A DNA stretch of 5,071 bases from an uncultured Clostridia bacterium (GTDB taxonomy: Bacteria; Bacillota_A; Clostridia; Oscillospirales; Oscillospiraceae): assembly GCA_949289625.1 (NCBI GenBank), contig CASEPH010000002.1, positions 1 through 5,071 of the forward strand. Direction: 5' to 3'. Under the pieces are notes generated by a model that made no database searches, was not told where the DNA came from, and worked only from the letters and a program-made list of their open reading frames with translations. This document shows, piece after piece, positions 1 through 4,639 of this stretch (its first letter is position 1; the number at the start of each line of letters is the position of its first letter). The translations under genes were made by a program, and so were the position numbers.

Positions 1-1
1 G

Positions 2-253
2 TCCTTCCTCAACATGCCCATCCTGCGGTACAGCAACGAGATCCGCAGCGCTGTCCTGATGATCCACGGGGAGAAGGCCCACTCCTGCTATTTCAGCCGA
101 GATGCCTTTGCAGACATGGTCCGGGATAATCCAAAAACCGACAACAAGGAGCTGCTGATCATCCCTGGTGCAGTCCACACAGATCTCTATGACCGAAAGG
201 ACATCATTCCCTTTGACCGGATCCAGCAGTTCTTCCAGGCCTATTTCCAATAA
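2..253 (+). CDS. Alpha/beta hydrolase, C-terminal part (5' end outside window)
   Basis: The reading frame is open from base 2 to a TAA at 251-253, giving the last 83 residues; the ATG at 14 is internal, since the frame continues upstream without a stop. The fragment shows the end of an alpha/beta hydrolase fold: a hydrophobic strand leading into HGEKAHS, a helix, then a second strand (LLIIPGA) ending in VHTDLYD and a final amphipathic helix (DRIQQFFQAYF). The His in VHTDLYD (codon 176-178) sits where the catalytic-triad His is expected. The nucleophile elbow lies outside the window. Many hydrolases carry Asp after the HGE strand (HGEKD-type); here that position reads Ala (HGEKAHS), which I recall as usual for the YcjY/FrsA-like group of small Firmicutes hydrolases. 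The substrate cannot be predicted. A terminator-like hairpin overlaps the stop codon, so this is probably the end of a transcript. Confidence 0.8.
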   Translation, partial: SFLNMPILRYSNEIRSAVLMIHGEKAHSCYFSRDAFADMVRDNPKTDNKELLIIPGAVHTDLYDRKDIIPFDRIQQFFQAYFQ

Positions 254-277
254 TCCCGTTCCGGAGGAAGGGATTTT
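252..277 (+). terminator. Candidate Rho-independent terminator after the hydrolase
   Basis: AATCCC (252-257) plus TTCC (259-262) pair with GGAA (266-269) plus GGGATT (270-275), making a 10-bp stem with one bulged G at 258 and a GGA loop. The 3' arm runs into a short T stretch (274-277). It begins inside the TAA stop codon. The T tract is only four bases, so termination may be partial, and read-through into the next gene 110 bases downstream is possible. Confidence 0.5.
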
Positions 278-347
278 GGCAAACTTTGAGGCGCGGGACA
301 ACCCATCCGCGGAACCGGCGCCGTTTTGGTCACATTTTCTCTTGAAT

Positions 348-353
348 AGGAGG
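348..353 (+). promoter_or_regulatory. Ribosome binding site of the CMD-family gene
   Basis: A full AGGAGG lies 10 bases upstream of the ATG at 364. It fixes the start, since no other in-frame start lies nearby. I could not find a convincing sigma-70 promoter between 278 and 347, so transcription may come by read-through or from a weak promoter. Confidence 0.8.
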
Positions 354-363
354 TTCTTCTAAT

Positions 364-693
364 ATGGCAGTAAAACAGACAGCAGGCAGAGACGCTTTGG
401 GCACGTTCGCGCCCCAGTTTGCCCAACTCAACGACGATGTATTGTTCGGCCAGGTCTGGAGCCGGGAAACGCAGCTTTCTCTGCGGGACCGGTCCCTGGT
501 CACAGTCGTATCCCTGATGTCCCAGGGACTGGTGGACAGCTCCTTCCAGTATCATCTGACCACCGCCAGACAAAACGGCATTACCCGGCAGGAGATTGCG
601 GAGATCCTGACCCATGCCGCCTTTTACGCCGGTTGGCCCAAAGCCTGGGCCGCGTTCCGCATGGCCAAGGAGGTCTGGAAGGACGAGACATAA
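364..693 (+). CDS. Carboxymuconolactone decarboxylase family protein (PcaC-like, cysteine-free)
   Basis: This 109-residue protein has the length of a single CMD domain (PF02627). Landmarks are the N-terminal LNDDVLFGQVWSR segment, the LSLRDRSLVTV helix start (residues 38-48), His64 in the FQYHL segment, NGITRQEIAEILTH (71-84) and the diagnostic YAGWPKAWAA (88-97). It contains no cysteine at all, so it cannot be an AhpD-type peroxidase partner with a CxxC motif; it resembles the PcaC branch, which uses His and other polar residues. True gamma-carboxymuconolactone decarboxylase acts in protocatechuate breakdown, but nothing here supports an aromatic pathway. Stand-alone Firmicutes members of this type have no established reaction. 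It is probably a soluble cytosolic oligomer. The hydrolase gene upstream is on the same strand, 110 bases away, and such genes often co-occur with aldo/keto reductases and cupins (from memory). Family assignment is firm; function is not. Confidence 0.9.
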   Translation: MAVKQTAGRDALGTFAPQFAQLNDDVLFGQVWSRETQLSLRDRSLVTVVSLMSQGLVDSSFQYHLTTARQNGITRQEIAEILTHAAFYAGWPKAWAAFRMAKEVWKDET

Positions 694-695
694 AT

Positions 696-716
696 TCCGC
701 CGTGCGCAGCGGCGGA
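696..716. repeat. Hairpin I of intergenic structured element
   Basis: TCCGCCG (696-702) and CGGCGGA (710-716) form a perfect 7-bp stem around a 7-base loop, beginning two bases after the CMD-gene stop codon. No T tract follows directly. Its 3' arm can instead pair with hairpin II downstream (see findings). Confidence 0.6.
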
Positions 717-730
717 CCATGATTTTCCCT

Positions 731-751
731 GTTTCGCCGCTGCGGCGAAAC
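731..751. repeat. Hairpin II, possible terminator of the CMD-family gene
   Basis: GTTTCGCCG (731-739) and CGGCGAAAC (743-751) form a perfect 9-bp stem with a CTG loop. Five T residues occur at 761-765, but nine bases after the stem, which is far for classic intrinsic termination. It may be a weak terminator or 3'-end stabiliser for the CMD transcript, or part of a dispersed palindromic repeat. Confidence 0.55.
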
Positions 752-776
752 GCTGCAAGGTTTTTGACAAGCTGAG

Positions 777-808
777 GAAGCCTCAAGGTGTACTCACCTT
801 GAGGCTTC
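777..808. terminator. Perfect 14-bp hairpin between convergent genes
   Basis: GAAGCCTCAAGGTG (777-790) and CACCTTGAGGCTTC (795-808) are exact inverse complements around a four-base TACT loop. The stop codon of the minus-strand surface-protein gene (812-814) lies three bases beyond. Position and stability point to the transcript end of that gene, perhaps acting in both directions. Neither side has a run of T immediately after the stem, so it may work as a roadblock or RNA-stabilising hairpin rather than a textbook terminator. Confidence 0.55.
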
Positions 809-811
809 AGT

Positions 812-3800
812 CTATGGTGTTATGCTGTTAGGGCAAAATGTTTTATGAAAACGCATCATCATGGTGGCAGCCTGTGCCCGAGTTGCCGTTCCGCCAGGGA
901 CCAGGGTATTTTCATCCATTCCAACCACAATGCCCGACCCGTAAGCCCAAAGCATGGGATCACGGGCATAGGCGCTGATGGCATCCGCATCGGCAAAGCC
1001 GCTCAGATCTCCCTGCAGAGATGTATCATAGCCCTTTTGCTCTGCGTAGCGATAGAGCATGGTTGCCAGCTGTTCCCGGGTAATGAGATCGTCCGGACCC
1101 ACGCGGCCATCCCCGTAGCCAGTCAGCACGCCAGCCTGGGTCGCCCAATGGATGGCTGGCGCAAACCAGGCATCCGGGGAAACATCCGTATAGTCAGACG
1201 CCGGAGCCTGGGGGCGGCCCTCCAGATTATAGAGGATCTGCGCCATCTGTGCCCGAGAGAACGCACCATCTGGCAAGAAGGCGTCCGCAGATGTGCCCAT
1301 CATCATGCCGTGGAAGCACACATACCGGACCGCAGGATAATACCAGGCCTGCTGGTCGACGTCCGCAAAGCTGCCCGTCCAGGTCATCGTCTCGTCGTAG
1401 CCCACGGTGAACACGCAGGGCGACGCGGATACAAATCCGGCCATTTGGCTCTGGACGTCATAGCTGGTCTCCATCTCGGACCAGATGCCCACCGTATTTC
1501 TGGTGTGAATCACGACGCCGTCCGGGTTCTGCTGGTCTCCCAGGGTATAGGGGACCTGCACCTCCGCCTGGCCACTCTGCAGCTGGGTAATTTCTTCCCC
1601 ATCGCACATCAGCTGCCACGCCCACAAGGGCCCATCGGAATCAGATGCATTGCGGGTCTGAGCCACTGCGGTCAGCAGCATGGTCACCGTCCGGTCTTCG
1701 GCCAAATCTCCCAGGGCCACCAGCGCCCCGGCATCCAGGGAAATGGATCCCATGGCCGTTTCCATCACAAAGGAAGCCTGTTCATGGGCGCCCAGCTCCA
1801 TAAGCCCACGGGCCGGGATTTCCAGCTGCACCGTCTCGGCAGCATCCGAGGGGATCTCCACATGGACTGTCGGAGCAGTCCCGTTGGTCTGAGCAGCCTG
1901 AAGTGCGGTCTCCACGGCCTTATTCAGCTGATCGGCATCCAGCTGCGCTGTATAGTCCTTGCCCTCCGTGGTTCCTGCAACCGGCAGTCGGACAACGCTG
2001 TCCTCCTCTGCTTCCGGCGGTGTGGGCGCTACGCCGCTCAAGTCCGGTACCGCCGCCATATCCGCCTGGGCTTGGCTCAGCAGCTCGCCCACTTCAGATA
2101 CGGATTCCGCCTGCTCCACAGCAGCAATGCCATTTTGCAGAATGCTGTCCAGCTGCCCGATTCCCTCTTCACTGTACTGGGACGGGTCGTAGCTGCTGCG
2201 ATCCAAATACAGCTGGGCGATGGATTCCTGCTTCTCCCCTGCCAGCTCGGCACGCTGTTCCAGTGCGTCGAGCAGGGCAGTCTGTAGCTGAGCGGTATGG
2301 GTCTGCGCTTCCGTAACAGCACTTTCATAGACCGACAGCCATGTGGCAGTGACCTGGCTCATGGCACGGGTGGAAAGGCCCTCCAGGCCGGCGGCCCACT
2401 GTGCCGCCTTCCGCAGCCGCTGGAGCCCTTCCACGGTTTCCTGGATCTGGGATTGGGCGGAAGCGGCCACCTGCTGGCAAGCTTCCTCCTCCGTCAGATC
2501 GGTCTGATTTTCCACAAATTCCGGTGTCAGTCCTTCCATGGCCTGCTGCGCCCCATCGTTGACAGACGCGGCGTTCTCTTCGGAAATCGCCTGGCCATCG
2601 ATCTGTCCGATAACCTCGCCATATGCGCTGCGCCACAGCTGTACCACCTGGTCTACCCGTGCAGACAACGTGGGCACCTGGGCCATATCCTGCTTGGCCT
2701 GGGAAAGCAGGGCATCAAGCTGCTCCTCTTCCGCAGTCATGAGCTCTGTCCGCGCTGCTTCATAGCCCTCGGTCAGGATTGTCCAATCCCGGGATGTGTA
2801 ATCGGCCGGTACATACTCGGAAAACGCCTGATCCAGCTGCTGCAAATACTGATCCACAATGGGCTCACGCCAGACCGCGTACAGCGTTACCGTTTCACCT
2901 TCCTGGGCCGTCAGGTTGCGGACAGCGGCCAGATCCCTGTATTGTACAGCTCCGTCCGGGGTCAGCGACCAGCCTGCAAATTCCATATCCTCCGGCGGAG
3001 TAAATCCACACTCCGGCAGGGATTTTGTCTCGTCATAAGTCGCCTCTACAGCTTCCATCTGTCCGCTGCCACCGTTTTCGTCAAAGGCGATTTGGAACTC
3101 GATGGGCTGCCACTGGGCATACAGCGTCACCCGATCCCCTTGGATCTCTCCCGCCAGGTTTTTCACCGTTTCCTGGGCGGCATAGGTTTTTCCGTCGCCG
3201 TAGGTGTCTTCCCAGCCGGTAAACCGGTAGCCCACACGGGAAAATCCGTTGTCCGGCAAGCTCAGCTCCGTATCCCACACCGCAGCCTGGGATGCCATGG
3301 AGCCGCTTCCCCCATTGGCGGAGAAATAGATGGTGTAATCATTGGGCAGCCATTTGGCGTACAGCGTCTGGCCATTGGCGGTCAGCTTCTCGGGGACCGA
3401 CTGGGAAAAGTCCGGATCCAAATACCAGGCCGTGCGCTCATAGCCCACCTTGGGATCCTGCTCGGCATAGACCGAAGCCTCCACCTCCAATCCACTGCTC
3501 ACCGGCAGTGTCAGCGTCTCCAGCCAGTTGTTCTGGGCCACAAACCCGCTGCCGATGGGGCTGAGATTGGTATTATGGCTGAGATCCAAATGGGTCAGCC
3601 GGTTGTGATTGATATGGACAAACTCCAGCTTCGACAGCATGGACAGATCCACGTCAGTGAGTCTGTTATCAAAGACCGTGATAAATTTCAGGTTGGTGTT
3701 GGTCGAAAAGTCCACGGCAGAAAGATTGTTGTTACGGCAATAAATGACCTCCAGCGCCGCGCACCCCGTCAGATCCAGCTCCGTCATACCGTTGTGCTCG

Positions 3801-4258
3801 CAGTTGAGGGAAATCAGGGATGTCAGCCCGGACACATCCAGCGTGGAGATCCGGTTGAAGGCACAGTGCAGATGTTTCAGCGCTGTGTTCTGACGGACGT
3901 CCAGGGCAGTCAGAGCATTGTTCTTGCAGTCCAGGGTTTCCAGCGCAAAAAAGACCTCTATCCCTTGCAGCGACGTCAGATTCTGATTGGCTACGTTAAT
4001 GGATCGAATATTCGCCAGTTCCTCCGCCGTCAGCACGCCGTCGGCACCGTATCCGTTGATGTTGGACGGATTTTCCAGCCAGCTCCGAAAAGCCGCGTCG
4101 GGAAACACCGCCTCGGTGATGGCCACGTTCTCTTGGGACACGGCCACGGTCTGATCCTTAGGGATCTCCACCGGTGCGGCTAGTGCTGTCGGGACTAACT
4201 GCCCCAACATCATGGTTGCCAGCAAGGCTGACACGCCTCGTTGCAATCTGCGTTTCAT
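812..4258 (-). CDS. Secreted modular surface protein: LRR, InlB-type repeats, helical region, three SLH domains
   Basis: This 1148-residue protein is exported and probably bound to the cell-wall secondary polymer. Domain order: signal peptide 1-27 (KRR, hydrophobic core, cleavage near TALA/AP); EF-hand-like cap about 50-85 with an NGYGADGVLTAEE loop; six 21-residue leucine-rich repeats 106-231; three InlB B-type (Listeria/Bacteroides) repeats about 252-465, each ending LYAxW; a helix-rich region 467-745 with FIVAR-like units at 482-532 and 689-741; a beta-rich domain about 750-955; and SLH domains at 964-1014, 1022-1075 and 1086-1139 with SRAQ, TREQ and TRAQ motifs. The start at 4258 follows a GGAG box (4267-4270) eight bases away and begins the signal peptide. 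The frame stays open 92 codons further to 4534, but that part is AT-rich, Cys-rich and lacks a signal sequence, so I reject it. LRR and InlB repeats suggest adhesion or matrix binding; no catalytic motif is visible. It is monocistronic. Confidence 0.92.
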   Translation of the reverse strand: MKRRLQRGVSALLATMMLGQLVPTALAAPVEIPKDQTVAVSQENVAITEAVFPDAAFRSWLENPSNINGYGADGVLTAEELANIRSINVANQNLTSLQGIEVFFALETLDCKNNALTALDVRQNTALKHLHCAFNRISTLDVSGLTSLISLNCEHNGMTELDLTGCAALEVIYCRNNNLSAVDFSTNTNLKFITVFDNRLTDVDLSMLSKLEFVHINHNRLTHLDLSHNTNLSPIGSGFVAQNNWLETLTLPVSSGLEVEASVYAEQDPKVGYERTAWYLDPDFSQSVPEKLTANGQTLYAKWLPNDYTIYFSANGGSGSMASQAAVWDTELSLPDNGFSRVGYRFTGWEDTYGDGKTYAAQETVKNLAGEIQGDRVTLYAQWQPIEFQIAFDENGGSGQMEAVEATYDETKSLPECGFTPPEDMEFAGWSLTPDGAVQYRDLAAVRNLTAQEGETVTLYAVWREPIVDQYLQQLDQAFSEYVPADYTSRDWTILTEGYEAARTELMTAEEEQLDALLSQAKQDMAQVPTLSARVDQVVQLWRSAYGEVIGQIDGQAISEENAASVNDGAQQAMEGLTPEFVENQTDLTEEEACQQVAASAQSQIQETVEGLQRLRKAAQWAAGLEGLSTRAMSQVTATWLSVYESAVTEAQTHTAQLQTALLDALEQRAELAGEKQESIAQLYLDRSSYDPSQYSEEGIGQLDSILQNGIAAVEQAESVSEVGELLSQAQADMAAVPDLSGVAPTPPEAEEDSVVRLPVAGTTEGKDYTAQLDADQLNKAVETALQAAQTNGTAPTVHVEIPSDAAETVQLEIPARGLMELGAHEQASFVMETAMGSISLDAGALVALGDLAEDRTVTMLLTAVAQTRNASDSDGPLWAWQLMCDGEEITQLQSGQAEVQVPYTLGDQQNPDGVVIHTRNTVGIWSEMETSYDVQSQMAGFVSASPCVFTVGYDETMTWTGSFADVDQQAWYYPAVRYVCFHGMMMGTSADAFLPDGAFSRAQMAQILYNLEGRPQAPASDYTDVSPDAWFAPAIHWATQAGVLTGYGDGRVGPDDLITREQLATMLYRYAEQKGYDTSLQGDLSGFADADAISAYARDPMLWAYGSGIVVGMDENTLVPGGTATRAQAATMMMRFHKTFCPNSITP
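842..1369 (-). repeat. Three SLH domain-coding repeats (C-terminal anchor)
   Basis: SLH1 (1217-1369) begins SFADVDQQAWYYPAVRY, SLH2 (1034-1195) begins DYTDVSPDAWFAPAIHW, and SLH3 (842-1003) begins GFADADAISAYARDP. Each carries a G-rich middle and a motif matching canonical TRAE: SRAQ, TREQ and TRAQ. In the SLH family this Arg contacts pyruvylated secondary cell-wall polymer, and three tandem copies form the usual binding trimer. SLH3 is the most divergent: the usual W(Y/F) is replaced by AY. Only about nine residues follow, so the anchor is terminal. Confidence 0.92.
1394..2011 (-). other. Beta-rich domain preceding the SLH anchor
   Basis: Residues about 750-955 of the surface protein alternate short hydrophobic strands (VHVEIP, VQLEIP, AEVQVPYTL, VFTVGYDE) with turns. 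They follow an acidic, proline-rich linker (PTPPEAEED). Comparable domains often sit just before SLH triplets in clostridial surface proteins. I cannot name the family. It is probably a stalk or spacer. Confidence 0.5.
2024..2860 (-). other. Helix-rich stalk with two FIVAR-like units
   Basis: Residues 467-745 are rich in Ala, Gln and Glu with heptad-like hydrophobic spacing, and no strand-forming runs are visible. Two units share a layout: YTSRDW ending LLSQAKQDMAQVPTL (residues 482-532, bases 2663-2815) and YDPSQYS ending LLSQAQADMAAVPDL (689-741, bases 2036-2194). This Tyr-start, helix, AxxxL, helix pattern resembles FIVAR domains of Gram-positive surface proteins. About 156 dissimilar helical residues separate them. 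The role is probably as an extended stalk. FIVAR assignment is tentative. Confidence 0.55.
2864..3505 (-). repeat. Three InlB B-type (Listeria/Bacteroides) repeats
   Basis: Unit 1 is partial (bases 3347-3505, ending TLYAKW). Unit 2 (3107-3343) has YFSANGGSGSM, then FTGW, then TLYAQW. Unit 3 (2864-3103) has FDENGGSGQM, then FAGWS, then TLYAVW. The order NGGSG, GxxFxGW, TLYAxW defines the Flg_new/InlB B-repeat fold (PF09479), a small beta-grasp-like module in adhesins. Units 2 and 3 are about 80 residues apart. Confidence 0.85.
3566..3943 (-). repeat. Six 21-residue leucine-rich repeats
   Basis: Six units of exactly 63 bp encode residues 106-231 without an indel. The consensus is LxxLxCxxNxLTxLDLSxxTx, the internalin/BspA-like short LRR found in secreted Firmicutes and Bacteroidetes proteins. 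A degenerate seventh unit (from LSPIGSGF) leads into the InlB repeats. The units have diverged in nucleotide sequence, so this is an old array. LRRs of this sort usually present a concave binding surface for protein ligands. Confidence 0.88.
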
Positions 4259-4338
4259 TCGTTTTGCTCCATTTCTATTGACTTGTATTGTTGCGATTTC
4301 CGTCGTTTTATAGCGAACTCGGATCGCAGCGTTCGCAT
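4255..4338 (-). CDS. Possible 27-codon leader ORF, translationally coupled to the surface protein
   Basis: On the minus strand an ATG at 4338 is preceded by a strong Shine-Dalgarno, GGAGGTGA (4348-4355), nine bases away. The ORF runs 27 codons, begins MRTLRSEFAIKRRKSQ and ends at a TGA whose bases overlap the surface-protein ATG as ATGA (4255-4258). That arrangement is typical of translational coupling. The peptide is basic at first and acidic at the end, with no membrane segment and no run of one amino acid that would suggest attenuation. Against it, the TATAATG at its start also reads as a -10 box. If that promoter is the one used, the leader would not be on the mRNA. It resembles no family I know. 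Confidence 0.3.
   Translation of the reverse strand: MRTLRSEFAIKRRKSQQYKSIEMEQNE
4267..4270 (-). promoter_or_regulatory. Ribosome binding site of the surface-protein gene
   Basis: GGAG on the minus strand lies eight bases before the ATG at 4258. Together with the signal peptide that begins there, it decides the start in favour of the 1148-residue form over the longer open frame reaching 4534. Confidence 0.75.
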
Positions 4339-4366
4339 TATAGCAAATCACCTCCGTCATTGTAAA
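4337..4366 (-). promoter_or_regulatory. Candidate sigma-70 promoter for the surface-protein gene
   Basis: On the minus strand, TTTACA (4366-4361) is followed after 18 bases by a perfect TATAAT (4342-4337). Transcription would start near 4330, giving a 5' untranslated region of about 70 bases. The -35 is one base off consensus. It overlaps the second of two GTAAATG direct repeats and the possible leader ORF. Confidence 0.55.
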
Positions 4367-4510
4367 TGGAAATATTTTTGCCCGTAAATGCATGGCAGTA
4401 AAAAAACTTTTTGTGGCTACCAAACAGGAAAGCAATACAGTCTTTTTATTAGACGCCTGTTCAATATAATAATTTAATCTATTATTTAATATATTTTTTC
4501 TATTACAATA

Positions 4511-4539
4511 TTGACATTCCACACATACCTGCATATCAT
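4511..4539 (+). promoter_or_regulatory. Sigma-70 promoter for the YczE-like gene
   Basis: A perfect TTGACA (4511-4516) is followed after exactly 17 bases by TATCAT (4534-4539), one mismatch from TATAAT. Transcription would start near 4546. The 50 bases upstream are almost pure A/T, which could act as an UP element. This is the strongest promoter match in the window and predicts a leader of about 94 bases before the TTG start. Confidence 0.7.
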
Positions 4540-4560
4540 ATTAGGGAAGGCTCCGCGGTG

Positions 4561-4614
4561 CTGCCATTGTTCATGAGGATGGGACAGGCTGGTCCCGGCA
4601 GATCGACTGGCCTG
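4561..4614 (+). promoter_or_regulatory. Potential structured 5' leader RNA (pseudoknot-capable)
   Basis: CTGCC (4561-4565) can pair with GGCAG (4597-4601), and GGGAC (4581-4585) with GTCCC (4592-4596) stacked directly inside it, leaving a 15-base one-sided internal loop. The hairpin loop AGGC (4586-4589) is complementary to GCCT (4610-4613) downstream, which would make a pseudoknot. It matches no riboswitch consensus I can recall, and stems this short can occur by chance. Confidence 0.3.
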
Positions 4615-4625
4615 AACTACACGTT

Positions 4626-4631
4626 GAGGGG
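4626..4631 (+). promoter_or_regulatory. Ribosome binding site selecting a TTG start
   Basis: GAGGGG lies eight bases before the TTG at 4640. An in-frame TGA at 4625-4627 closes the frame just upstream, and the next in-frame ATG is 25 codons later, inside the first membrane segment. The nearby ATG at 4650 is in another frame. TTG is therefore the best start. Confidence 0.65.
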
Positions 4632-4639
4632 CGAACAAC

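Larger units (their letters stand above)
4259..4639. other. Divergent intergenic region, AT-rich
   Basis: This 381-base gap separates the divergent surface-protein and membrane-protein genes. From the left it holds the RBS and 5' untranslated region or leader ORF of the minus-strand gene (4259-4338), its promoter (4337-4366), and paired GTAAATG motifs (4362-4390). An AT-rich block follows (about 4435-4510), with a 6-bp inverted repeat AACAGG/CCTGTT at 4423-4428 and 4456-4461. The plus-strand promoter (4511-4539) and a GC-rich, potentially folded leader (4561-4631) complete it. I see no tRNA, no rRNA fragment and no known riboswitch consensus. Confidence 0.7.

Noticed and set aside
276..304. 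TTGGCA-based promoter for the CMD-family gene
   Set aside because: TTGGCA (276-281) has no acceptable -10 at 16-18 bases; the position reads CAACCC.
241..786. Minus-strand open frame opposite the CMD-family gene
   Set aside because: It runs antisense through a recognised domain and across the hairpin cluster, and its translation resembles no family.
3566..3943. LRR array as a CRISPR or simple tandem repeat
   Set aside because: The 63-bp period is coding and in frame, with strongly diverged nucleotides and a conserved protein pattern. There are no identical repeats separated by spacers.
845..4183. Long plus-strand open frames (845-2287 and 2297-4183) opposite the surface-protein gene
   Set aside because: They lie antisense to a well-supported gene, have low-complexity His/Arg/Gln-rich translations with no domain, and no RBS. 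GC-rich codon bias on the other strand explains them.
4398..4413. A-run/T-run pair around 4400-4412 as a terminator
   Set aside because: The pairing is only A:T with essentially no loop and no GC stem, so it would not terminate transcription.
4463..4495. AT-rich imperfect palindrome AATATA...TATATT as an operator or replication site
   Set aside because: The arms match for only about six bases before diverging, which is expected by chance in nearly pure A/T sequence.
4259..4534. 92-codon N-terminal extension of the surface protein
   Set aside because: The frame is open to 4534, but the extension is AT-rich intergenic-type sequence, has no matching RBS, runs through the promoter and would bury the signal peptide. 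The GGAG plus signal peptide at 4258 is decisive.
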